Program-made: the position numbers and the translations under genes
Source: JAXGTD01 sp040775095
GTDB taxonomy: Bacteria > Pseudomonadota > Gammaproteobacteria > Chromatiales > Chromatiaceae
Length of the DNA: 26,322 nt
NCBI GenBank assembly: GCA_040775095.1
Contig: JAXGTD010000049.1
Span: forward strand, 1-26,322
Direction: 5' to 3'
The notes under the pieces: model-generated
Told to the model about the DNA's origin: nothing
The model's database searches: none
Seen by the model: only the letters and a program-made list of their open reading frames with translations
Shown: piece by piece, positions 16,950-24,086 of the stretch
Layout: every line of letters starts with the position of its first letter
Numbering within the stretch: position 1 is the first letter of the stretch

Positions 16950-17024
16950 CATTCTTCCGGCATGGGCGTCGAGCTGACCGGGTCCGTCACGGCGATCCAG
17001 GGCACCCCGTCCGAACGAATTCAC

Positions 17025-17054
17025 CTGCCACTCCCGCTCGCCGGCGGCTATACT
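17025..17054 (+). promoter_or_regulatory. Probable promoter of RND operon 2
   Basis: CTGCCA (17025-17030, four of six matches to the -35 consensus) and TATACT (17049-17054, five of six to the -10 consensus) are 18 bases apart. Transcription would begin near 17061, giving a leader of about 125 bases before the adaptor gene. Confidence 0.5.
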
Positions 17055-17069
17055 GCGCACGAACGTCAT

Positions 17070-17081
17070 AAACAGCTGTTT
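17070..17081. promoter_or_regulatory. Perfect 12-bp palindrome, candidate repressor operator
   Basis: AAACAGCTGTTT is perfectly palindromic and lies about 10 bases after the predicted transcription start of the second RND operon, a usual place for a repressor site. The surrounding bases also contain GAAC at both edges (17061 and 17082). No regulator gene is adjacent, so the protein that would bind it is unknown. Confidence 0.45.
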
Positions 17082-17186
17082 GAACCGCCGAGCGCCATGC
17101 GGCGTCTCGCGCCACCGCGTCGTCCCGGTCCATCCGCCCACCGCGCACGGGACATCGCACAACCCAAGCTGGAAGCCCGCTGAATC

Positions 17187-18344
17187 ATGCTCGTCCGAAT
17201 CCTGCTCGTGCTGCTCGTGCTGGCGCTCGTCGTCGCCGGCCTCGGTTACCTCAAATACAGCCAGATCCAGGCCGAGATGGCCCAGTTTTCCCAGCCGATA
17301 CCCCCAACGACGGTCTCGGCGGTCCGGGTGGAGGCAACGCGCTGGCAGCCGCGACTCAACGCGGTCGGCAACGTCCAGGCGGTACAGGGCGTGGTCGTCA
17401 GCAACCAGGTCGCCGGACAGGTGGAGCGCATCCTGTTCCAGTCGGGAGACCATGTGAAGCTGGACCAGCCCCTGGTGCAACTCGACACCGACGTCGACAA
17501 GGCCGATCTGGCCGGGCTCGAGGCCCAACTGGAGCTGGCCCGGACCCAGCTCAAACGCAACACCCGGCTGCTGAAGGACCGCGCCGTCGCCCAGGGCGAC
17601 TACGACGAGATCAGCGCCCAGGTGCAGCAGGCCACGGCCGAGGTCCAGGCCAAGCAGGCGCTGATCGAGAAAAAGACCATCCGCGCCCCCTTCGATGGCC
17701 AGCTGGGCATTCGGCGCGTGAACCTCGGCCAGTTTCTGCCGGCCGGATCGGGCATCGCCGAGCTCGAGGCGCTCGACCCCGTCTACGTGGACTACGCCCT
17801 GCCCGAGCGCGCACTCGCCGAGCTGCGGGTGGGGCAACCCGTGGAGATCAGCGTCGCCGCGTATCCGCGACGGGTGTTCAAGGGCGAGATCCAGGCGATC
17901 AGCCCGGCCGTCGACCGGAACACCCGAAATATCCGGATCCGCGCACTGCTCGAGAACCCGGAGCGGCTGTTACGCCCGGGCATGTTCGCGAAGGTCGCGA
18001 CCCTGCTGCCGGCACGCGATCAGGTGCTGACGCTACCGCGCGAGGCGATCACGTTCAACACCTACGGTGACTCGGTGTTCCTGATCGAGACGAGCACCGC
18101 TGACGCCGGCGATGCCCAGGCCGGCAAGCTGATCGTGCAGCGCCGGCAGATCCAGACCGGGGCGACCCGCGGCCAACAGATCGAGGTCACGGACGGCCTC
18201 AAGGCGGGCGACCAGGTGGTGGCGACCGGCCAGGTCAAGCTGCGCAACGGCGTGGAGGTCAGCATCGTGCCCAATGAGGCCACCGGCGGCGCGCCCGTCG
18301 TGGGCGCGAAGGCGCTCGAGACGCGGTCGGACAACGCCGAATGA
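17187..18344 (+). CDS. RND periplasmic adaptor (membrane fusion protein, operon 2)
   Basis: Adaptor of the second RND system, 385 residues. The N-terminus has a hydrophobic segment at 2-21 (ILLVLLVLALVVAGLGYL) without a lipobox, so it is a membrane anchor or uncleaved signal. The HlyD-type order follows: lipoyl half-motif with VVSNQVAGQVERILFQSGDHV (70-90), a helical hairpin at about 105-165, the second lipoyl half with KTIRAPFDGQLGIRRVNLGQ (167-186), then barrel and proximal domains ending in TDGLKAGDQVVATGQVKLRNG. It resembles the MdtA/MexH adaptor group. The ATG at 17187 has only a weak GGAAG about 13 bases upstream. The stop overlaps the pump start (ATGA at 18341-18344), so the two are co-translated. 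A promoter and palindrome lie upstream. Confidence 0.92.
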   Translation: MLVRILLVLLVLALVVAGLGYLKYSQIQAEMAQFSQPIPPTTVSAVRVEATRWQPRLNAVGNVQAVQGVVVSNQVAGQVERILFQSGDHVKLDQPLVQLDTDVDKADLAGLEAQLELARTQLKRNTRLLKDRAVAQGDYDEISAQVQQATAEVQAKQALIEKKTIRAPFDGQLGIRRVNLGQFLPAGSGIAELEALDPVYVDYALPERALAELRVGQPVEISVAAYPRRVFKGEIQAISPAVDRNTRNIRIRALLENPERLLRPGMFAKVATLLPARDQVLTLPREAITFNTYGDSVFLIETSTADAGDAQAGKLIVQRRQIQTGATRGQQIEVTDGLKAGDQVVATGQVKLRNGVEVSIVPNEATGGAPVVGAKALETRSDNAE

Positions 18345-21300
18345 AATTCACCGATCTCTTCGTTCACCGACCTGTGCTCGCGAGCGTCGTGAGCCTGCTG
18401 ATCTTCGTGCTGGGCCTGCGCGCCCTGGTCGAGATGGAGGTGCGCCAGTACCCCCAGACGCAGAATACCGTCGTCACCATCACGACCGCCTATCCGGGCG
18501 CCAGCAGCGAGCTGGTTCGGGGCTTCATCACGACCCCGCTGCAACAGGCGGTGGCCGAGGCCGACGGCATCGACTACCTCACCGCCACCAGCACCCAGGG
18601 GGTCTCGGTCATCGAGGCCAACATGCGCCTCAACTACGACCCCAACGCCGCCGTCTCGGAGATTCAGGCGAAGGTCGCCAGTCAGCTCAACGTGCTCCCG
18701 GAGGCGGCGCAGAACCCGGTGATCGACTCCACCACCGGCGACTCCACGGCACTGATGTACCTGGCCTTCTACAGCCGGGAGATGACGCTGCCGCAGATCA
18801 CCGACTACCTGATCCGCGTGGTGCAGCCGCAGCTGCAGGCCCTCGACGGCGTGGCCAAGGCGCAGCTCATCGGCAATCAGACGTTCGCGATGCGCATCTG
18901 GCTCGACCCCGACCGCATGGCCTCGTTGGGCGTCAGCGGCGAAGACGTCTCACGGGTGCTGCAGGACAACAACTACCTGGCCGGCATCGGCCAGATCAAG
19001 GGCGATAACGTCCAGATCGACCTGTCGACCACGACCGACGTGAGCCGGGTCGAGGACTTCCGCAACCTCGTCGTGCGCGAGCAGGACGGCGCCCTGGTCC
19101 GGCTCTCCGACATCGCCGAGATCGAGCTGGGGGCGGCCGACACCAACTCGGCGACCCTCTACAAGGGGATCCCGGCCATCTTCATCGGCGTCGAGCAGAC
19201 CCCGGGAGCCAATCCGCTGGACGTCGCCGAGCGCGTGCACGAGCTGCTGCCGAGCCTCGAGGCCCAGTTCCCGGAGGGCCTGGAGGCACATATCCCGTAC
19301 GACGCCAGCGAGTTCATCAAGGAATCGATCAAAGAGGTGTTCACCACCCTGGCCGAGGCGGTGCTGATCGTGCTGCTGGTGATCTTTCTCTCGCTGGGCT
19401 CGCTGCGCGCGGCGATCGTGCCGTCAGTGGCGGTGCCTCTGTCCATCGTCGGCGCGGCATTCCTGATGCTGCTGATGGGCTTCTCGATCAACCTGCTCAC
19501 GTTGCTGGCCATGGTGCTGGCGATCGGCCTGGTCGTCGACGATGCAATCGTCGTGGTCGAGAACGTGCACCGGCATCTGGAGATGGGCAAGAATGGCATC
19601 ACCGCGGCGGTGGATGCCGCACGCGAGCTCGGCCTGCCGATCCTTGCCATGACCACCACCCTGGTTGCGGTCTATGCCCCCATCGGGTTCATGGGCGGGC
19701 TGGTGGGGTCGCTGTTCATCGAGTTTGCCTTCACGCTCGCCGCCGCGGTGCTCATCTCTGGCGTCGTCGCGCTGACCCTTTCGCCGATGATCTCCGCGCG
19801 CGTGCTGCATTCGAGCAAGGACGAGGGTCGCTTCGAGCACGCGGTGGAGCAGTTCTTCCAGGCGCTCGCCCGCGTCTATGGCAAGGCCCTGCATGGCTGG
19901 CTCCGATATCCCGCGGCGACCGTGATCGTCGCACTGGCGGTTATCGCCAGCATCTACGTGATGTATGGCATGACCAAGCAGGAGCTGGCGCCGACAGAGG
20001 ATCAGAGCATCCTGTTTTTCATGGGCACCGCCCCGCAGACCGCGACCATCGACTTCGACATCCGCTACGTCAAGCAGATCCAGCAGATCTTCGAGACCAT
20101 CCCCGAGTACCAGGAGAGCTTCATCCTGGCGGGCTTCGGCGGCGACACGAGCACCACCTTCGGCGGCTTCAAGATGACCCCACCGTCGCAGCGCACGCGC
20201 TCGCAGATGGCCGTGCAACCACAGCTTCAGGGTGCCCTCGGCGCGATCACCGGCCTGCAGACGGTGATGTTCCCGCGCCCCAGCCTGCCGACCCCCGGCA
20301 ACGGCATCCCGGTGGAGTTCGTCATCGTCTCCGACGCCGACTTCGAGGAGATCAACGCTCTGGCCGATCAGTTGCTGGGAGAGGCCATGGGCAGCGGCCA
20401 GTTCATGTTCCTGCAAAAGGACGTGAAATACACCCGTCCGCGCACCGTCATCGACATCGACCGGGATCTGGCCGGAGACCTCGGGATCAGCATGCAGGAG
20501 CTCGGCAAGAGCCTGGCGGTGATGCTCAACGAGGACTACGTGAACTGGTTCAGCCTGGCGGGTCGCAGCTACAAGGTGATTCCACAGGTGGACCGCGCGG
20601 CCCGCAACGACATCGGCAGCGTCGAAGACTATTACATCCGCACCGGCGGCGGCGAGCTGCTGCCACTCTCGACCCTGGTCGACATCAGCCATCGCGTCGA
20701 GCCGTCCAAACGCACCCAGTTCCAACAGCTCAACTCGGTGACCCTGTCCGGTGTCATGACCCCCGGCGTCGCGCTGGGCGACGCGCTGGCCTACCTGGAG
20801 CAGACCGCCACGAAGATCTTTCCGCGCAACGTGCGTTGGGACTACCAGGGCGAGTCACGCCAGTTCAAGACCGAGGGCAGCGCGCTGGAGGCCACCTTCT
20901 TCCTCTCGCTGCTGGTCATCTATCTGGTGCTGGCCGCGCAGTTCGAGAGCTGGCGCGACCCGTTCGTGATCCTGATGTCGGTGCCGCTGTCCATCGCCGG
21001 CGCCATGGTGTTCCTGTTCCTGGGCTTCGCCAGCATCAACATCTACACCCAGGTCGGGCTGATCACCCTGATCGGGCTGATCGCCAAGAACGGCATCCTG
21101 ATCGTCGAGTTCGCGAATCAGGTGCGCGAGCACGAGGGGCTGGACAAACGCGCGGCGGTCGAAAAGGCCTCGCAGATCCGACTGCGCCCGATCCTGATGA
21201 CCACGGTCGCGATGCTGGTGGCCATGATCCCCCTGCTCACGGCCAACGGTCCGGGCGCCGTCAGCCGCTTCGACATCGGCCTGGTCATCGTCACCGGACT

Positions 21301-21418
21301 CGGCATCGGCACCCTGTTCACGCTGTTCGTCGTGCCGGCGGTCTACGTGCTGGTCGCGGCGAAAACGGTGCGGCGCGTCGACGCGGGCGAGCCATCCGCC
21401 GAGGCGGCGACGGGTTAG
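18341..21418 (+). CDS. RND efflux pump, inner-membrane permease (operon 2)
   Basis: A 1025-residue pump of the hydrophobe/amphiphile exporter type, closest in appearance to the MexI/VexF subgroup. The first span is at about 11-29, followed by the porter domain (QYPQTQNTVVTITTAYPGAS, 36-55), spans from about 335, a second porter domain, and a last cluster of spans from about 855. The proton-relay pair Asp400-Asp401 is in LAIGLVVDDAIVVVENVH, and the late motif GLIAKNGILIVEFANQ contains the expected lysine. It is translationally coupled to the adaptor. No outer-membrane gene follows: after the stop there is only a 22-codon ORF and then a convergent gene. It must use a channel encoded elsewhere, possibly the TolC-type protein of operon 1. 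The substrate is unknown. Confidence 0.94.
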   Translation: MKFTDLFVHRPVLASVVSLLIFVLGLRALVEMEVRQYPQTQNTVVTITTAYPGASSELVRGFITTPLQQAVAEADGIDYLTATSTQGVSVIEANMRLNYDPNAAVSEIQAKVASQLNVLPEAAQNPVIDSTTGDSTALMYLAFYSREMTLPQITDYLIRVVQPQLQALDGVAKAQLIGNQTFAMRIWLDPDRMASLGVSGEDVSRVLQDNNYLAGIGQIKGDNVQIDLSTTTDVSRVEDFRNLVVREQDGALVRLSDIAEIELGAADTNSATLYKGIPAIFIGVEQTPGANPLDVAERVHELLPSLEAQFPEGLEAHIPYDASEFIKESIKEVFTTLAEAVLIVLLVIFLSLGSLRAAIVPSVAVPLSIVGAAFLMLLMGFSINLLTLLAMVLAIGLVVDDAIVVVENVHRHLEMGKNGITAAVDAARELGLPILAMTTTLVAVYAPIGFMGGLVGSLFIEFAFTLAAAVLISGVVALTLSPMISARVLHSSKDEGRFEHAVEQFFQALARVYGKALHGWLRYPAATVIVALAVIASIYVMYGMTKQELAPTEDQSILFFMGTAPQTATIDFDIRYVKQIQQIFETIPEYQESFILAGFGGDTSTTFGGFKMTPPSQRTRSQMAVQPQLQGALGAITGLQTVMFPRPSLPTPGNGIPVEFVIVSDADFEEINALADQLLGEAMGSGQFMFLQKDVKYTRPRTVIDIDRDLAGDLGISMQELGKSLAVMLNEDYVNWFSLAGRSYKVIPQVDRAARNDIGSVEDYYIRTGGGELLPLSTLVDISHRVEPSKRTQFQQLNSVTLSGVMTPGVALGDALAYLEQTATKIFPRNVRWDYQGESRQFKTEGSALEATFFLSLLVIYLVLAAQFESWRDPFVILMSVPLSIAGAMVFLFLGFASINIYTQVGLITLIGLIAKNGILIVEFANQVREHEGLDKRAAVEKASQIRLRPILMTTVAMLVAMIPLLTANGPGAVSRFDIGLVIVTGLGIGTLFTLFVVPAVYVLVAAKTVRRVDAGEPSAEAATG

Positions 21419-21465
21419 CCGGCCGGGTCCACCCCGCGTCAACCTTACTCATGAAGGAGACGCCG

Positions 21466-21534
21466 ATGTCAAAGGTTCTTGGTCCGGACCATGGATGGGC
21501 GTTTCGCGAACGGGAGCAAGCCCACTCTCGTTGA
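21466..21534 (+). pseudogene. Short ORF with a strong ribosome site, possible gene remnant
   Basis: ATG at 21466 is preceded by GAAGGAG seven bases upstream, as good a ribosome site as any in the window, but the frame closes after 22 codons (MSKVLGPDHGWAFREREQAH, then SR). It lies 47 bases after the stop of the second RND pump and convergent with the next gene. The reading frame alternatives in this stretch do not restore a recognisable domain. It may be the surviving start of a third operon gene whose body was lost, or a true small leader-like peptide. I cannot tell which. Confidence 0.35.
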
Positions 21535-21599
21535 GCTATCGGCCCAACGGGCGGCATTGCAGGCACAAACCGGGGCCCGAGCCGGCCGACGGGGGCGGA

Positions 21600-23897
21600 T
21601 CAACGTCGTCGTCCCAGGCAGTGGGCGACCCCTCGCCCGCTACAGACGAGCTTGCCGCTGCCATCGAAGGCGCTGTAGGCGATGGGGATGGGGCCAACGC
21701 CGGAGCAGCCGTAGTAGAGCCCCACGCTCCAGGTCGTCGCGTTGCGCTTGGTGAGGCGGCAGTCGCGGCAGCCGCGGTTGTCGGAAACCACCTTGGCGAT
21801 GGCGGCATTGCCCGGCGGGGCGATGCGCACGATATGGCGCACGCGGTCGCCGTGGTAGCCCTGCGCCGGGGCGATCACCAGCTCGCCGCTGCATTGCCCG
21901 CTCAGCGCGTAGGCGCCGCCGCCGCGCGGGGGCCCGGCGATGACCGGATCCGGTTTGCGTTGGCATGGTTCCAGTGCCTTGTCCAGACGCTGGCGAATCG
22001 GTTCCAGCCCGCTGCCCTTCTCCCCGGCCAGGTCGCGCCGCAGCGCCTTGAGCCGGCCGCAATGGCTGCCGGCCTCTGTCAGCCGGCGATTGTAATCCGC
22101 CAGCCGGGCGCATCCCAGGAGCTTGGACTTGAGCGCGGAACGCGCCCGGTCGAATTGCGTGCCCGCCTGTTTCGCGACGACCTCGGCCAGCTCGCGCAGC
22201 CTCGGGCAATCCATGCCGAGGTTGGCGATATCACGCATCAGCGCATCGGCCTGTGCGCAGATGCCCAGCTCTGCAGCGACCCGAGCGCGGATATCCACGA
22301 AGCGCAGGTTGTCTCGCCAACGTTCGAGCTCGCCGCTCAACCCCGTGACCAGATCGCAGTCACCCTGGGCCCGTGTGAAGCGGGTCTCCAGGTCGTTCAG
22401 GGCCGCGCATTGCGCAAGCGACTCATCGAGCCGGGCGGCGATCGCGTCGAACGGCGGCCCCCGCGTCCCCTGCCGCGAGAGCGTCTCGTGCAGCGAGAAG
22501 AGCTCGACGCAATCCCCCTGCGAGCGCCCAAGGCGCTCGGCCAGGTGATCGGCCAGCGCACAGCGTTGCAGCGCGGCGTCGAGGTCTGCACGCAGTCCCG
22601 CCAGTGGCCCCCGCGACAGGTCCGGACGCGGCCCCGCGCCAGGCTCCCCGGTTGCGAGCGCGGCCGCCCCATCCGGCCCACCGGCGCCGGGGCCCGACCC
22701 CTCGCCATCGGAGCGCGCAATGCGCTGTCCGAACGCCCGATCCAACTCCCGCAGCGCCCAACAATCGCCGGCAGCCCCGGCCAGGCGAGGCCGCAGTTCG
22801 GCCTCGATCCGACATGCCTCCGCCGCCGCCGCGATGGCCCCGAGGGGATCTGCCAGCGGGTAGTCGTCCGCGCCCTGGGGCTGCGGCTCGCCGGCCAACG
22901 CGATGAGCGCGTCGCAATCCCCCGCGGCCTCGGCCAGCCGCCGGGTCAGGTCCTCGGCCAGGCGGCATTCGGCCAGCCGGCCCCGCAGGCGGGCCTCGAT
23001 CTTCGGGAACGGCGGCTCGCCCAGATCCTGCAACAACAGGGCCTGCTCCACCTCCGGCAGCCGCGCACAATCCTCCCATGCGGCGCGCAGACGCGCGTCG
23101 AGGTCCACGGCATCGGCGCAACGGTTCAACTCGCGCTCGGTATCCAGGCGCAGGCCAGGGAAGCGCTGGCCTTCGGGATCGATACGCTGCAGGCGCGCCC
23201 ACAGGGCCTCCAGTAGCCCGGTCGACGCGCATTGCGCCGCGAGGCCCGCATCGAGGTCTGCCTGAAGCCGGCCTCGCAGCGAGGCCTGAAACCAGTTCCA
23301 GCCACCGAGGGCCAGGGCGCCAAGCAACAGCGCCAGGGCGATGAAGATCACCGGGCGCATGCGCCTGGCGCGGGGTCGCGATGGCGGCGGCTCGCCAAGC
23401 GGCCCCCCGCCGCGCGTGGCGGACCGTGGCGCATCCAGCCCCCAGTAGGTGAGCACCGGTTCGTTATCGACCAGGTAGATGCAACGCGGGTGCGGATAGC
23501 ACGCGGCCTGCCGAAGCAGCGCGGGCGTTGCCTGGTCCGCGCCGGGGTCCCGGTCATGGCCAGACAGGGCTTTGGCCTCGGGCGCGGCCTCGAGCTCATC
23601 GGCGAGTTGCCGGATACTGCGCAGTCGGTCGTCGACCAGCGCCAGGGCCCGCGCCTGCTCCGCGTCCGAGAGGGCATCGAAGGCGACCGGCTGGCCGGCC
23701 AGGTCGCTGTACCATTGCAGCCGCCCGGGTTGCCCGGCGTCGGCCTGCGGGCGCGCCAACAGCGACGCGGTGGCCGCGGGCAGATGACGGCGCAGGCGCG
23801 CGCGGATCGCGTCCACCTGATGCCAAAGCGGCTCGGCATCGCGCGTGGCCCGGGCAAGGTCCGGGTAGAACAAGCTCGCGACGCGCGTCGTGTCCAT
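21600..23897 (-). CDS. Bitopic membrane protein with C-x16-C repeats
   Basis: I do not recognise a named family. The 765-residue protein has a cytoplasmic-looking N-terminal region (1-178), a positive stretch RPRARRMR (174-181), one membrane span at about 182-203, and a long C-terminal part predicted to lie in the periplasm. That part has tandem repeats of about 46-51 residues (one interrupted by a low-complexity insertion at about 393-430). Each has a Cys, then exactly 16 residues, then a Cys (260/277, 311/328, 362/379, 446/463, 497/514, 547/564, 596/613), with the consensus L...L..A.GDC. Extra cysteines are at 223 and 645. A separate domain at about 663-765 has six cysteines. The N-terminal LQWYSDLAGQPVAF (60-73) faintly recalls SrfA-type proteins. 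Start ATG 23897 follows GAGG 9 bases upstream. It is divergent from the vWA gene. Confidence 0.85.
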   Translation of the reverse strand: MDTTRVASLFYPDLARATRDAEPLWHQVDAIRARLRRHLPAATASLLARPQADAGQPGRLQWYSDLAGQPVAFDALSDAEQARALALVDDRLRSIRQLADELEAAPEAKALSGHDRDPGADQATPALLRQAACYPHPRCIYLVDNEPVLTYWGLDAPRSATRGGGPLGEPPPSRPRARRMRPVIFIALALLLGALALGGWNWFQASLRGRLQADLDAGLAAQCASTGLLEALWARLQRIDPEGQRFPGLRLDTERELNRCADAVDLDARLRAAWEDCARLPEVEQALLLQDLGEPPFPKIEARLRGRLAECRLAEDLTRRLAEAAGDCDALIALAGEPQPQGADDYPLADPLGAIAAAAEACRIEAELRPRLAGAAGDCWALRELDRAFGQRIARSDGEGSGPGAGGPDGAAALATGEPGAGPRPDLSRGPLAGLRADLDAALQRCALADHLAERLGRSQGDCVELFSLHETLSRQGTRGPPFDAIAARLDESLAQCAALNDLETRFTRAQGDCDLVTGLSGELERWRDNLRFVDIRARVAAELGICAQADALMRDIANLGMDCPRLRELAEVVAKQAGTQFDRARSALKSKLLGCARLADYNRRLTEAGSHCGRLKALRRDLAGEKGSGLEPIRQRLDKALEPCQRKPDPVIAGPPRGGGAYALSGQCSGELVIAPAQGYHGDRVRHIVRIAPPGNAAIAKVVSDNRGCRDCRLTKRNATTWSVGLYYGCSGVGPIPIAYSAFDGSGKLVCSGRGVAHCLGRRR

Positions 23898-23977
23898 GGT
23901 CTCGATCCTCGGTGCACGGCATCCGCCGATGGCTGCCGCGGGTATCCGCATCCAGGCCGTTTGCCGATGACCATTGT

Positions 23978-23999
23978 CCAAGGCGCGGGGGAGCCTTGG
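23978..23999. promoter_or_regulatory. Perfect inverted repeat in the divergent promoter region
   Basis: CCAAGGC (23978-23984) and GCCTTGG (23993-23999) form a perfect 7-bp inverted repeat with an 8-base spacer. It ends five bases before the -35 box of the vWA gene promoter. Its position between two divergent genes makes it a candidate operator for both. Confidence 0.4.
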
Positions 24000-24003
24000 C
24001 CCA

Positions 24004-24033
24004 ATGACAGCGAGCCGGTCCTCCTGGTATTTT
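24004..24033 (+). promoter_or_regulatory. Probable promoter of the vWA gene
   Basis: ATGACA (24004-24009, five of six) and TATTTT (24028-24033) are separated by 18 bases in the most AT-rich part of the divergent gap. Transcription would start near 24040, about 47 bases before the start codon. Confidence 0.5.
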
Positions 24034-24086
24034 ATTCGGGGTTTGCCGACTTTCGAACAATGGCACCGGGGAAAAGGTCACGGGAC

